Under the pieces are notes generated by a model, which saw only the letters and a list, made by a program, of their open reading frames with translations, was not told the origin of the DNA and did no database searches. DNA of 64,000 nt from Marinobacter denitrificans (lineage in GTDB: Bacteria > Pseudomonadota > Gammaproteobacteria > Pseudomonadales > Oleiphilaceae), in the NCBI RefSeq assembly GCF_008795955.1, contig NZ_VMHN01000001.1, forward strand, positions 868,001 to 932,000, in the 5' to 3' direction. The position numbers and the translations under genes are program-made. Shown one piece after another: positions 8,574-17,462 of this stretch. How positions within the stretch are numbered: the first letter of the stretch is position 1; each line of letters opens with the position of its first letter.

Positions 8574-9803
8574 TCAGACTGCATCTCGTATTGTCGGGCA
8601 GCTCATGCAGCGCCCACCGCCCCGGCCCCGGCCCAGCTCCGCACCGGGTATGGCCAGCACCTCTATGCCGGCCGCTTCCAGGGCAGCATTGGTATCGTCG
8701 TTGCGGTCGTAACCGATAACGACACCCGGGCTCAGTGCCAGCACGTTATTGCCATCGTTCCACTGTTCCCGCTCCCGTTCGGCAGGGGTATCGCCACCCG
8801 TGGCCACCACTTCCAGGGACGGGTAACCAAGTACATCTGCCACAACATCAAACAGCGGGCGACTGTCCTGCAAAAACGACAGGTGCTTGCCGCCTTGCCC
8901 GGGACGCAGGTCGTAGCAAACCATTTCATCGGCAACCTCCTTGAAAGTGGTCACTACATTGCCGCCACAAAAGGTAAACACCGTATCCAGATGCATGGCG
9001 GAACGGGTTTTGGGAATCTGGCAAGCGATCACCCTGTCTGCCGTGCCGTTGGCAAACAGCGCCCTGGCCAGTTGGCCGATGGCTTGCGGAGAAGATCGTT
9101 CCCCCATACCCACCAGCACGGCGCCATTACCCACCGGCATGATGTCCCCCCCTTCCAGGGTTGCCAGCGCGTGGTCCTCAAGCGGGTCGCCCCAATGCAC
9201 GTTTACCTTGCCGGCGAACTTCGGGTGGAACCGGTAGATCGCGCTCATCAGCAGCGTTTCCGGTTTGCGCGCAGTCCAGTACATCGGGTTCAGGGTGACG
9301 CCACCATAGATCCAGGCGCTGTTGTCCCGTGTGAACAGGAAGTTTGGCAGTGGCGGCAGCACAAACCCGTGCGGCCCCAGATGGTTACCAAACAGGCCCG
9401 AGGGATCGAAGGGCAGATCTCCCACTTCCAGGCCGCCGATGAGGAACTCTGCCAGGGTCTGGCCGGGTAGCTCGTCCATCCACGCACGAAGATCAGACAC
9501 CATGCCCACCCCGATATGGTTCCAGGTGATCCGGTTATCGAGAATCCAGGCCCGCGCCTCGGGAATGTCAAGGGTGTCCGCCAGCAGTTCATTAACGTCC
9601 AGCACATCCACGCCCCGGGCGCGCATGATCCCGGCGAAGACGTCGTGGTCTTTCTGGGCCTGCTTGACCCAGAAGACATCATCAAACAGCAGTGCATCGC
9701 AGTTGGAAGGTGTCAGCCTCCGGTGGGCCAGCCCCGGACGGCAGACAATCACCTGCCGGAGTGTGCCGGTTTCGGAGTGGACTCCCAGTGTTTGTTCAGC
9801 CAT
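8574..9803 (-). CDS. arcA: Arginine deiminase
   Basis: Hydrolyses arginine to citrulline and ammonia, the first step of the arginine deiminase pathway. The 409-aa protein has the guanidine-modifying-enzyme signatures: [12 protein letters not shown] around residue 160, MHLDTVFTF with the catalytic His, and the catalytic Cys 399 in [13 protein letters not shown] at the C-terminus. It follows the transporter gene by 23 nt and is the second gene of the operon. Expression is probably driven from the ANR-type promoter upstream of the transporter. Confidence 0.97.
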   Translation of the reverse strand: MAEQTLGVHSETGTLRQVIVCRPGLAHRRLTPSNCDALLFDDVFWVKQAQKDHDVFAGIMRARGVDVLDVNELLADTLDIPEARAWILDNRITWNHIGVGMVSDLRAWMDELPGQTLAEFLIGGLEVGDLPFDPSGLFGNHLGPHGFVLPPLPNFLFTRDNSAWIYGGVTLNPMYWTARKPETLLMSAIYRFHPKFAGKVNVHWGDPLEDHALATLEGGDIMPVGNGAVLVGMGERSSPQAIGQLARALFANGTADRVIACQIPKTRSAMHLDTVFTFCGGNVVTTFKEVADEMVCYDLRPGQGGKHLSFLQDSRPLFDVVADVLGYPSLEVVATGGDTPAEREREQWNDGNNVLALSPGVVIGYDRNDDTNAALEAAGIEVLAIPGAELGRGRGGGRCMSCPTIRDAV

Positions 9804-9826
9804 GTCGCATGCTCCTTTGCTCTGGA

Positions 9827-11272
9827 TTATAGAAACGCGCCGATGCTGATCACCACGGTGATGAATACAGTGAGGATCAGCAACAGGGGCCAGATGAATG
9901 CCAGCCAGCGGTCGTAGGACACGCGGCCGATGGCCAGGCCACCAACCACAACCGCAAAGGTCGGGTTGATCAGGTTTACCAGCCCGTTGGCTGACTGATA
10001 GGCAGTGACCACCAGATCACGCCCCACGTTGGCAAAGTCCGCCAGCGGTGCAAGGATCGGCATCGAGAGTACAGCCAGGCCGGACGAAGACGGCACGAAG
10101 AAGCTCATACCCACTTCGATCCAGAACATCAGGTTGATAAACGCCAGTTCCGGCAATCCGCCCAGGGTGGTCTCGGCGCTGTGCAAGATAGTGTCCGCAA
10201 TCATGCCCTGTTCCATGATCACCACAATGCCCCGGGCCAGGCCGACGACGAGTGCCACACCCAAGAGGTCACGAGCCCCGTCTACAAAACTGCCGGTCAG
10301 CTTTTTCTCCCCCAGACGGGCGATAAGGCCAATCACGATGGCAGCGCCAAAGAAGAGCGAGCCCATCTGGGCCATCCACCAGCCCTGGGACGACACGCCC
10401 CAGATCATCACCACAAAGGTAAGGGCGAAGATGACCAGGGCTATCTTCTGGGTGCCTGTGAGATCAAAGTTTTCCAGCTCGTCATGGCCCTGGAGGAAGA
10501 GCTTGCGGTGGGCATTCCGCTGTTTGGCGACCACCGAGCGGGAGGGGTCTGCCTTTACCCGATGGGCATAGCGCATAACGTAAGCAGCACAAATGAGAAG
10601 GCCACCGATAAGAAGCACAAAACGCAGCACGATACCGTCAGTAAAGGGAATATCGGCGGCGTTGGATGCAATCACCGTTGCAAACGGGTTAATGGTAGAG
10701 CCCAGAACCCCGATACCGGCACCCACCAGAATGATGGCAACCCCGGTAACAGCGTCATATCCCGCCGAAATTATCACCGGAATCAGAATGGCGTAGAAAG
10801 CCAGGGTCTCCTCTGCCATGCCGTAGGTTGTACCCCCTAAGGCAAACAGCGTCATCAGTATTGGTATCATCCATATCTCGCGCCCTTCCAGCCTGTGCAT
10901 GGCACTGCGGATGCCTGTGTCGATGGCCCCGGTGGCGTTCATTACTCCGAGAAAACCACCGAGGAACAGCACGAAAAGGGCCACGTCAATGGCGTTGGCC
11001 GCATAACTGTCCGGATCGTAGAAGCCAGCGGTAGGCGCCAGCATTACCTCAACAAAACCCTGGGGGTTGGGATCGACAGTTTGATAGGTACCAGGCACAG
11101 CAACTTCCCGCCCCACCTCATCGTTCATGGAACGCTCGTACTGCCCCGCTGGAATAATCCACGTCAGCGCTGCAACCAGTATGATCAGTAGAAACAGGAT
11201 GGTATAGGCGGTTGGAAATCGTGTCGCAAGGTCTTCTTCAGGATTCGAAGAGGGAAGTTTTTCATCAGTCAC
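9827..11272 (-). CDS. YfcC-family carrier, probable arginine/ornithine exchanger of the arc operon
   Basis: A polytopic inner-membrane carrier of about 480 aa with some 12 hydrophobic segments, of the YfcC/DcuC-like type rather than the APC-type ArcD of Pseudomonas aeruginosa. Family features are an opening [20 protein letters not shown] segment and conserved polar stretches such as [15 protein letters not shown] and STINPFAT. First position in an arcD-A-B-C operon implies arginine/ornithine exchange; this is inferred from context. I chose a GTG start at 11272 because AGGAG lies 7 nt upstream; an ATG six codons earlier would place the RBS inside the gene. Confidence 0.82.
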   Translation of the reverse strand: MTDEKLPSSNPEEDLATRFPTAYTILFLLIILVAALTWIIPAGQYERSMNDEVGREVAVPGTYQTVDPNPQGFVEVMLAPTAGFYDPDSYAANAIDVALFVLFLGGFLGVMNATGAIDTGIRSAMHRLEGREIWMIPILMTLFALGGTTYGMAEETLAFYAILIPVIISAGYDAVTGVAIILVGAGIGVLGSTINPFATVIASNAADIPFTDGIVLRFVLLIGGLLICAAYVMRYAHRVKADPSRSVVAKQRNAHRKLFLQGHDELENFDLTGTQKIALVIFALTFVVMIWGVSSQGWWMAQMGSLFFGAAIVIGLIARLGEKKLTGSFVDGARDLLGVALVVGLARGIVVIMEQGMIADTILHSAETTLGGLPELAFINLMFWIEVGMSFFVPSSSGLAVLSMPILAPLADFANVGRDLVVTAYQSANGLVNLINPTFAVVVGGLAIGRVSYDRWLAFIWPLLLILTVFITVVISIGAFL

Positions 11273-11322
11273 GTGGCGTCTCCTGTCCATTGTGGCTTAC
11301 TGATGGGGCGTCCATCGCTTCG

Positions 11323-11364
11323 AGTATGGACCTCAAGACCGGAATGGAAAGTGATCAGCGTCAA
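11323..11364 (-). promoter_or_regulatory. Probable ANR/FNR-dependent promoter of the arc operon
   Basis: On the minus strand TTGAC-GCTG-ATCAC (11364-11351) matches 8 of 10 defined bases of the FNR/ANR box (TTGAT-N4-ATCAA). A -10 like element, CATACT (11328-11323), is centred 32 bp downstream. That is the geometry of a class II promoter with the activator at -41.5. Regulation of arcDABC by ANR is established in Pseudomonas. Confidence 0.65.
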
Positions 11365-11513
11365 TTCAATATGAAGCTGACAGCGCGTCTACTACTTATC
11401 CGCATAACTGCTGAGATGGAAGGACTTATGTTTGCGTCTACTATTCTCCCGTACCAGAATGACCCTGGTTATTCAATCTACTGACCCTGCAACACCATAC
11501 TCAAGGAACCACC

Positions 11514-12485
11514 ATGCTTCTTTCATTTCTGGCTATAGTTGCCGGCCTTGCGTTACTGGTTTGGAGCGCCGGAAAGTTTGTTGAGGGCTCGGCAGTCACC
11601 GCCGGGCACTTTGGTATGCCACCGCTGTTGATCGGTATGGTGGTGGTTGGCTTTGGCACTTCGGCGCCGGAGATGGTGGTGTCGGCACTGGCAGCTACTC
11701 AGGGTAATCCCGGCCTGGCGCTGGGTAACGCCTACGGTTCCAACATCACCAACATTGCGCTGATCCTGGGTATTACGGCCTTGATCAGCCCGATTGCAGT
11801 TCACTCCCAGGTGATGCGCAAGGAGTTGCCGATACTTACAGCGGTAACGGCACTGGCCGCCTGGCAGGTGTGGGATGGTGAACTGACATTTGTGGATGCC
11901 CTGGTGCTGCTGGGCGTGTTCTTCCTGTTGCTTGCCTGGTCCATCCGCCAGGGAATGACCCAGAAATCCGATGCCCTGGGCGCAGAAATTGCTGATGAAA
12001 TGATCCACCGGACCATGCCGCTTCGCACTGCGGTCATGTGGCTGTTTGTCGGCCTGCTGGTACTGATTGTCAGTTCGCGGATTCTGGTATGGGGCGCGGT
12101 TGAGATTGCCCATGGTTTTGGGGTGAGCGACCTGATCATCGGCCTGACCATTGTCGCGGTGGGGACGTCCCTCCCGGAGCTGGCATCGTCTGTGATCGCT
12201 GCCCGCAAGGGAGAACATGACATTGCATTGGGCAATATCCTGGGTTCCAACCTGTTCAACACCCTGGCGGTTGTGGGCATCGCCGGCACTATCAGCCCAA
12301 TGGCGGTGGCTCCGGAGGTGTTCTACCGGGATATTGCTGTCATGTCTGCCCTGACACTCTCGCTGTTCGTTCTGGGCTATGGTTTCCGAGGCCCGGGGCG
12401 GATCAACCGGGTGGAGGGGGGCTTGCTGCTGGCCTGTTTCGTTGGTTACACAGCCTACCTGATTGCAACCACCTTCACGTCATGA
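11514..12485 (+). CDS. CaCA-family calcium/sodium antiporter (YrbG-like)
   Basis: An inner-membrane cation/Ca2+ exchanger of 323 aa with about ten membrane segments. It has the two alpha-repeats typical of the family: GFGTSAPEMVVS with GNAYGSNITNIALILG in the first half, and AVGTSLPELASSV with GNILGSNLFNTLAVVG in the second. The acidic residues in GTSxPE and the Asn in GSN bind the transported ions. The RBS AAGGA precedes the ATG. It is a single gene, divergent from the arc operon and convergent with the DUF4124 gene. The physiological ion is inferred from the family. Confidence 0.9.
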   Translation: MLLSFLAIVAGLALLVWSAGKFVEGSAVTAGHFGMPPLLIGMVVVGFGTSAPEMVVSALAATQGNPGLALGNAYGSNITNIALILGITALISPIAVHSQVMRKELPILTAVTALAAWQVWDGELTFVDALVLLGVFFLLLAWSIRQGMTQKSDALGAEIADEMIHRTMPLRTAVMWLFVGLLVLIVSSRILVWGAVEIAHGFGVSDLIIGLTIVAVGTSLPELASSVIAARKGEHDIALGNILGSNLFNTLAVVGIAGTISPMAVAPEVFYRDIAVMSALTLSLFVLGYGFRGPGRINRVEGGLLLACFVGYTAYLIATTFTS

Positions 12486-12500
12486 CCAACCCGGGCCCGC

Positions 12501-12947
12501 TCAGCCAAGCACACACTCCCTCGACAGCTTCTGGCTGACTTCCCGGCGTTGGCGCCGCAGCCGGTTGCCCTTATCGTTGGAGTAGCCGGCCCGCAGTTGC
12601 TGCTGAATGCGATCAAGCCGTTCGCGGTATCCGGCACAACGGGCATTTTTGCGCTTGAGCTCGCGGGCTTCCTGCTGTGCAGAGGCTCTCTGCGTGCCAC
12701 TGTCGTTGGCTTCCAGGCTGCGATTGACCTGGCGGTTGATGGTGCTTACCCGCTCGCCCCGGCTGATGTTCTCCCGCATGGGGATAAGCGAGGGGGCCCT
12801 GAGCTCCACCTGCTTGTGCTTGCGGTCGCTGGGCTTTATGTCTGTAAAGTGAGCAACACCCTGATCGTCGATCCAGGTGTACATCTCGGCCGTCGATACG
12901 GCCGGGCTTAAAAGCATTAATAATACTGCGGCTTGCCTCCATGGCAT
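12501..12947 (-). CDS. DUF4124 domain-containing exported protein
   Basis: A 148-aa protein with a signal peptide (about residues 1-20, ending SPAVSTA) and the DUF4124 signature MYTWIDDQGVAHFTDIKP just after it. The rest is highly charged and probably helical (Arg/Lys/Glu rich, with a Cys near residue 104 and another near the C-terminus). It is probably periplasmic. DUF4124 proteins are common in gammaproteobacteria and have no settled function. GGAG lies 9 nt upstream of the ATG. It is convergent with the CaCA antiporter gene. Confidence 0.8.
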   Translation of the reverse strand: MPWRQAAVLLMLLSPAVSTAEMYTWIDDQGVAHFTDIKPSDRKHKQVELRAPSLIPMRENISRGERVSTINRQVNRSLEANDSGTQRASAQQEARELKRKNARCAGYRERLDRIQQQLRAGYSNDKGNRLRRQRREVSQKLSRECVLG

Positions 12948-13029
12948 CGGTGTCCACTCCCTGTGGTCGGTTTAATGGCCCGGGCATTATAGACAAAACC
13001 CCAGGCGAGTAAGAGGTGCACGCCACAGC

Positions 13030-14238
13030 TCAGGCGTCCAGCAATTCAATCCAGTGTTGGACCGGCACCTTTGCCCTGGTTTCCAGGTGCATCTGGCAGC
13101 CGATGTTGGCGGTGACAATCCGGTCCGGGTTGTCCACGGTCAGCGCCTTGAGCTTATTGTTCAGCAGGCGCTGACTGAGCTCGGGCTGGAGTATGGAGTA
13201 GGTTCCTGCGGACCCGCAGCACAGATGTTTCTCTCTGGTTTCCGCCAGCTCAATACCGGCCTTGCGCAGCACCTGGTCTACCACCCCGCTCTGCTGCATC
13301 GCGTGCTGAAGGGTGCAGGGGCAATGGAAGGCAACCTTGCCGGCCCCCTTCGGGACATTCAGTTTTTCCAGGTCCTGTTTGAGGAGGAAGGCGCCAAGAT
13401 CGATGGTCATGTCACTGACTTTCTGCGCCTTCGCGGCGTAAACCGGGTCATCTCGCAGCAGGTGACCATACTCCTGGACCATGGCGCCACATCCGGAAGC
13501 GGTCATGATGATGCCTTCGGCCCCGGCATCAATAGCGGGCCACCAGGCATCGATGTTGCGACGCATGGCGTCGAGCGCCTTTTCGTGTTCCGACAGGTGA
13601 TGATTGACCGCGCCACAGCAGCCGGCTTCGGGCGCTTCCACCATGGTAATGCCGAGTCGGTCGAGCACGCGGGCAGCGGCAGCGTTGGTGTTCGGGGTGG
13701 CGGAGGGCTGAACGCAACCAGCCAGGGCCAGTACAACGCGGTCGTGGCTTGCCGAAGGCCATGGGCTGGCCTGTTTTCTGGGCGGCACTTTTGTCTGCAG
13801 TGCCTGCGGCAATACCGGGCGGAACAGTTGCCCCATTCTCAGCAGCAGGCCGAATAGCTGGCGGTTGGGGAGCACTCTGGCCAGTGACCAGCGAATCCAG
13901 CGTTCTTTTGGCGGCCTGGGCATTTCCTGTTCCATCAGGCCACGGCTGATGTCGATCAAACGGCCGTACTTTACACCGGAAGGACAGGTGGTTTCGCAAC
14001 TGCGGCAGGTAAGGCAGCGGTCGAGGTGTTCGCGGGATTTTTCGGTAACTTCTTCGCCTTCCAGGAACATTTTCATCAGGTAGATGCGGCCGCGGGGGCC
14101 GTCGCGTTCGTCGTTCAGTTCCTGGTATGTCGGGCAGGTGGCGGTGCAGAAGCCGCAGTGTACGCAGGCTCGCAGGATGGACTCGGCTTCCTGGCCTTCT
14201 GCTGTGTTGGCGAATTGTTGGACTAGATTGGTTTGCAT
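13030..14238 (-). CDS. glcF: Glycolate oxidase iron-sulfur subunit GlcF
   Basis: Electron-transfer subunit of the membrane-associated glycolate dehydrogenase GlcDEF. Two ferredoxin-type [4Fe-4S] motifs are present, C25-x2-C28-x2-C31-x3-C35 and C75-x2-C78-x2-C81-x3-C85. Two CCG-type domains follow, visible as GCCGAVNHH and HLCCGSAGTYSI, which are typical of heterodisulfide-reductase-like electron carriers. The 402-aa length is normal. It is the last glc gene, but separated from glcE by 211 nt that hold a long palindrome, which is unusual inside this operon. Confidence 0.94.
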   Translation of the reverse strand: MQTNLVQQFANTAEGQEAESILRACVHCGFCTATCPTYQELNDERDGPRGRIYLMKMFLEGEEVTEKSREHLDRCLTCRSCETTCPSGVKYGRLIDISRGLMEQEMPRPPKERWIRWSLARVLPNRQLFGLLLRMGQLFRPVLPQALQTKVPPRKQASPWPSASHDRVVLALAGCVQPSATPNTNAAAARVLDRLGITMVEAPEAGCCGAVNHHLSEHEKALDAMRRNIDAWWPAIDAGAEGIIMTASGCGAMVQEYGHLLRDDPVYAAKAQKVSDMTIDLGAFLLKQDLEKLNVPKGAGKVAFHCPCTLQHAMQQSGVVDQVLRKAGIELAETREKHLCCGSAGTYSILQPELSQRLLNNKLKALTVDNPDRIVTANIGCQMHLETRAKVPVQHWIELLDA

Positions 14239-14257
14239 CTTTTACCTGCTTTCTGAA

Positions 14258-14293
14258 TTTGGAGCACAAGTGAGCGTTTGGAGCACAAGTGAG
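14258..14293. repeat. 17-bp tandem duplication beside the palindrome
   Basis: The sequence tttggagcacaagtgag occurs at 14258-14274 and again at 14277-14293, separated by 2 bp. Its second copy overlaps the outer edge of the palindrome arm. Both copies are on the same side, so this is not an ordinary target-site duplication. Confidence 0.8.
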
Positions 14294-14399
14294 TGGTACC
14301 CCCTTTTCTGAAACACGCTCCTTCGGCACGTCCATGTGACGCTTGGACTCCGCCATCCATGGCTCCGTACAGTTTCAGAAAAGGGGCTACCACTCACTT
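14287..14399. repeat. Long palindromic element, copy 1 (between glcE and glcF)
   Basis: Arms 14287-14314 and 14372-14399 are inverted repeats of 28 nt with one mismatch. On the minus strand the 57-nt core reads ...GGAGCCATGGATGGC...TCACATGGACGTG...GAGCGT, the same order of motifs as in copies 2 and 3. The arms differ in sequence from those of the other copies. It lies in the 211-nt gap of the glcDEF operon and could alter expression of glcF. No ORF is evident in it. Confidence 0.85.
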
Positions 14400-14449
14400 C
14401 CCCGGCATCTCGGTAGACGCGCTCAAATACCGTCATATACCACTCGTTG

Positions 14450-15514
14450 TCACAGCCAGCTGTACAACCTTCCTGGATTAAAAATACCGTCAGGGTCGAA
14501 CGACTTTTTCAGCCGTTGCTGAATGTCTTTCAATGCCCTTGGCTGGTGGTGCATCACTTCGTCTGTGCGGTCACCGCCGCGGAACAGGCTTACCTGGCCG
14601 CCGGCACGTTGGGCCAGGGTTTCCAGTCTGGCTATGTCGGCATCGCCGCGGTACCAGCGCTGGGAGCCGGCCCAGTCGACCAGCCAGGGGCCCTCGAGCT
14701 TCGGGTGGTCGGCGGTGGAGCCGACGGAGAAGCGCCAGAGTGGTTCGTCGCCGGCGAAGAAGTCGTGCTGCATGTGCTGCAACTGGTGCCAGAACGCATC
14801 GCCCTGTTCCATCACTTCGCCGGACCATTTTTCGGCGGTGGCTTCTACCGCAGATTTGGCGCCAGCCAGGCGCAGGTAGACTTTGCCATCTACCCAGGCG
14901 GCGCCGGTGATGGGTTTGGGTTCTTTCGCACGGCTGTTCATGTCCTGGATAACGTCGTCCAGGGGCATGTCCTGCACCAGGGTGAGGGACATGGCGGGTC
15001 TGGGCATGACTTTCAGGCTGATTTCGGTGATGGCGCCCAGGGTGCCCATGGCGCCGGCCTGTAGCCGGGAGGTGTCGTAGCCGGCCACGTTTTTCATTAC
15101 CTGGCCGCCGAAGCGCAGATGCTCGCCCTTGCCGTTGAGCAGGCGAATACCCAGCACCTGGTCCCTTATCGAACCGGACCAGGGTCTCGCAGGGCCGGAA
15201 AGGTTGCACGCCAGGGTACCGCCGAGCGTGGAGCCATCGCCAAACCTTGGCGGTTCGAAGTGCAGGCACTGGCCCTCTTCCGCCAGGGTGGCTTCGATTT
15301 CCGCCAGGGTGGTGCCCGCGCGGGCAGTCAGCACCAGTTCCACCGGGTGGTATTCCACAATACCGGTGTGTTCACCCAGTTTCAGGGTGCCGGCCTCTGT
15401 ATCGGCGGTGCGGCCCATGAAGGCCTTGGTGCCACCGCCTTCGATATTGAGCTTCTGCCCTGTCTGTCGGGCCTCAAGAATCTGGTTTTTAAGCATCTGC
15501 GAAATATCACCCAT
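14450..15514 (-). CDS. glcE: Glycolate oxidase FAD-binding subunit GlcE
   Basis: Second flavin-domain subunit of glycolate dehydrogenase. The FAD-binding PCMH-type domain occupies roughly residues 1-170, with the family's IEGGGTKAFMGR near residue 25, then FGDGSTLGGTLACNLSGPAR and NVAGYDTSRL. Its C-terminus ends FNPGRLYSWL, the same cap motif as GlcD (LNPGKG). The start chosen is ATG 15514 (MGDISQM), which overlaps the glcD stop by 8 nt and matches the homologous N-terminus; an ATG seven codons upstream is also possible. Operon with glcD, translationally coupled. Confidence 0.92.
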   Translation of the reverse strand: MGDISQMLKNQILEARQTGQKLNIEGGGTKAFMGRTADTEAGTLKLGEHTGIVEYHPVELVLTARAGTTLAEIEATLAEEGQCLHFEPPRFGDGSTLGGTLACNLSGPARPWSGSIRDQVLGIRLLNGKGEHLRFGGQVMKNVAGYDTSRLQAGAMGTLGAITEISLKVMPRPAMSLTLVQDMPLDDVIQDMNSRAKEPKPITGAAWVDGKVYLRLAGAKSAVEATAEKWSGEVMEQGDAFWHQLQHMQHDFFAGDEPLWRFSVGSTADHPKLEGPWLVDWAGSQRWYRGDADIARLETLAQRAGGQVSLFRGGDRTDEVMHHQPRALKDIQQRLKKSFDPDGIFNPGRLYSWL

Positions 15515-16979
15515 GCGCAGCGTCCACCGTGTCATGCTTGTGTTGTTTGTGTTCCAGGGAGCGGTATTCCTGGCAGAAACGCAGGGCCGGAACGCCCTTG
15601 CCAGGGTTGAGGATACCGGCAGGATCGAAGGCGGCCTTTACGTCGTGGAACTGCTGCAGCTCTTCATCATTGAACTGCACCGCCATCTGGCGGATTTTTT
15701 CCACGCCCACCCCATGTTCACCGGTGATGCAGCCGCCGACTTCCACACAAAGATTGAGGATTCGGCCGCCGAAAGCTTCGGTACGTTCAAATTCCCCGGG
15801 TACGTTGGCATCAAACAGGATCAGCGGGTGCAGGTTGCCATCGCCGGCATGGAATACGTTGGCGACTCGCAGCCCGAACTCTTCCGACATTTTTTCCATC
15901 TCCAGCAGCACATGGGCCAGGTACCGCCGCGGGATGGTGCCATCCATGCAGTAATAATCCGGCGAGATACGGCCAACGGCTGGAAAGGCGGACTTGCGAC
16001 CTTTCCACAGCAGCGCCCGTTCTTCCTCGCTCTGGGAGGTCTTTACTGAAGTAGCCCCCAACTCGCGGAAGAGGGCTTCGGCCTGGGCAATGTGTTCGTG
16101 CACTTCTTCTTCCGTGCCGTCCACTTCACACAGCAGCAGGGCCTTGGCTTCCCTCGGATAACCCGCCTGGGCAAAGTCGTCCGCGGCGATAATGGCGTGG
16201 CCATCCATCATTTCCAGGCCACCGGGAATAATACCGTGGGAGATGATGCCACCCACGGCGTCGCCGGCTTTCTGTACGCTGTCGAAACCCGCCATCACCA
16301 CCTGGGCCACTTCCGGCTTGGGCAGCAGTTTCACCTTCACTTCAGTCACGATACCCAGCAGGCCTTCAGAGCCGGTCATCAGCGCCAGCAGGTCCATGCC
16401 ACAGACATCCAGGGCATCACTGCCAATGACTACCCGCTCACCCTCGGCGGTAATCATTTCAACACTGAGGATGTTGTGAACCGTCAGGCCATACTTGAGG
16501 CAGTGCACGCCGCCCGAGTTTTCCGCCACGTTGCCGCCAATGGTGCAGGCAATCTGGGAGGAGGGATCCGGCCCGTAATAGAGCCCGAACTGGGCCGCCT
16601 CTTCGCTGATGGCCAGGTTACGAACACCCGGTTGCAAGCGTGCCGTCCGCGCCAGTGGATCAATATCCAGGATCCGGTTGAACTTGGCCAGCGACAGCAC
16701 CACGCCTTCCTTGTGAGGCATGGCGCCGGCACTCAGGCCGGTCCCGGCACCACGGGCCACCACGGGCACTTCGTGCTCGTTACAGATACGCATTACCCTC
16801 TGCACCTGCTCGGCGGTTTCCGGCAGCACCACGAGCATGGGCATCTCGCAGTACATGGACATACCATCGCACTCATAGGGTTTCATGGTTTCGTCATCGG
16901 TGATGACAAAGTCCGGGTCTATAAACGCGCGGAACTTTTCCGCCAGTTCCGCTTTGCTGGCTTTCGGCTTGGTGGTCAT
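15507..16979 (-). CDS. glcD: Glycolate oxidase catalytic subunit GlcD
   Basis: FAD-linked subunit that oxidises glycolate (and often D-lactate) to glyoxylate, passing electrons via GlcF to the respiratory chain. The 490-aa length is normal. The PCMH FAD-binding motifs VPVVARGAGTGLSAGAMP and GGNVAENSGGVHCLKYG are visible, as is the C-terminal VFHAGDGNLHPLILFD and the GEHGVGVEK motif of the FAD-oxidase C-domain. It ends in FDPAGILNPGKG plus a short tail. It lies downstream of glcG and the TRAP genes, implying one transport-oxidation unit. Confidence 0.96.
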   Translation of the reverse strand: MTTKPKASKAELAEKFRAFIDPDFVITDDETMKPYECDGMSMYCEMPMLVVLPETAEQVQRVMRICNEHEVPVVARGAGTGLSAGAMPHKEGVVLSLAKFNRILDIDPLARTARLQPGVRNLAISEEAAQFGLYYGPDPSSQIACTIGGNVAENSGGVHCLKYGLTVHNILSVEMITAEGERVVIGSDALDVCGMDLLALMTGSEGLLGIVTEVKVKLLPKPEVAQVVMAGFDSVQKAGDAVGGIISHGIIPGGLEMMDGHAIIAADDFAQAGYPREAKALLLCEVDGTEEEVHEHIAQAEALFRELGATSVKTSQSEEERALLWKGRKSAFPAVGRISPDYYCMDGTIPRRYLAHVLLEMEKMSEEFGLRVANVFHAGDGNLHPLILFDANVPGEFERTEAFGGRILNLCVEVGGCITGEHGVGVEKIRQMAVQFNDEELQQFHDVKAAFDPAGILNPGKGVPALRFCQEYRSLEHKQHKHDTVDAAHG

Positions 16980-17018
16980 ATCGTTCTCTGGAGTGATTGG
17001 CCTCAGGTGTGACAGCCC

Positions 17019-17444
17019 TCAACCACGTTTGGTTTCAAAATAGTCGATACCCGCCTGCGCACAGTCCATATCCTGTTGAGGCGTGCCGGAGCTGAGGCCA
17101 ATGCCGCCGACAACCTCCCCATCGACAATAACCGGCAGGCCGCCGCCTACAGAACTGATGCGACCACCTACTTCGGTATGGATGCCGAACGCCAGCTTGC
17201 CAGGCACGTTGACAGCGTTGTAGTCGTGGGTCGCTTTCTTCGCGGCCGACGCGGTAAACGACTTGTCCTGGGCGATGGTGACACTGGTTATCTTGCCGCC
17301 ATCCATCCGCTCGAACGCAATCAGGTTACCGGATTCATCGGTGATGGCGATGCACATGGGTACGCCGATTTCGCGCGCTTTCTCTGCAGCGCCTTCGATC
17401 AATAGTCTGGCGTCCGCCAGATCAAGCCGTTTAACAGTCAACAT
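17019..17444 (-). CDS. glcG: GlcG/HbpS family protein
   Basis: A 141-aa protein of the GlcG/HbpS family (DUF336), found in glycolate, propanediol and haem-related operons. Family features are a conserved IAITDESGNLIAFERMDG strand, the KSFTASAAKKAT helix, and a Gly-rich C-terminal half with GGGLPVIVDGEVVGGIGLSS. Some members bind haem or cobalamin; the role in glycolate use is not settled. It lies between the TRAP permease gene (18 nt upstream) and glcD (39 nt downstream), so it is in the same operon. GAGGAG precedes the ATG by 9 nt. Confidence 0.9.
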   Translation of the reverse strand: MLTVKRLDLADARLLIEGAAEKAREIGVPMCIAITDESGNLIAFERMDGGKITSVTIAQDKSFTASAAKKATHDYNAVNVPGKLAFGIHTEVGGRISSVGGGLPVIVDGEVVGGIGLSSGTPQQDMDCAQAGIDYFETKRG

Positions 17445-17462
17445 AAGAGATTGCTCCTCTTT

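Noticed and set aside
11212-11484. A 90-codon reading frame between the arc operon and the CaCA antiporter
   Set aside because: It crosses the arc promoter and ANR-like site and the 5' end of the YfcC-type gene; no ribosome site or family similarity is seen.
14239-14449. The glcE-glcF spacer as an insertion sequence or integron-like attachment site
   Set aside because: There is no transposase and no flanking target duplication, and the same core occurs at two other intergenic sites, so it is a repeat family member instead.
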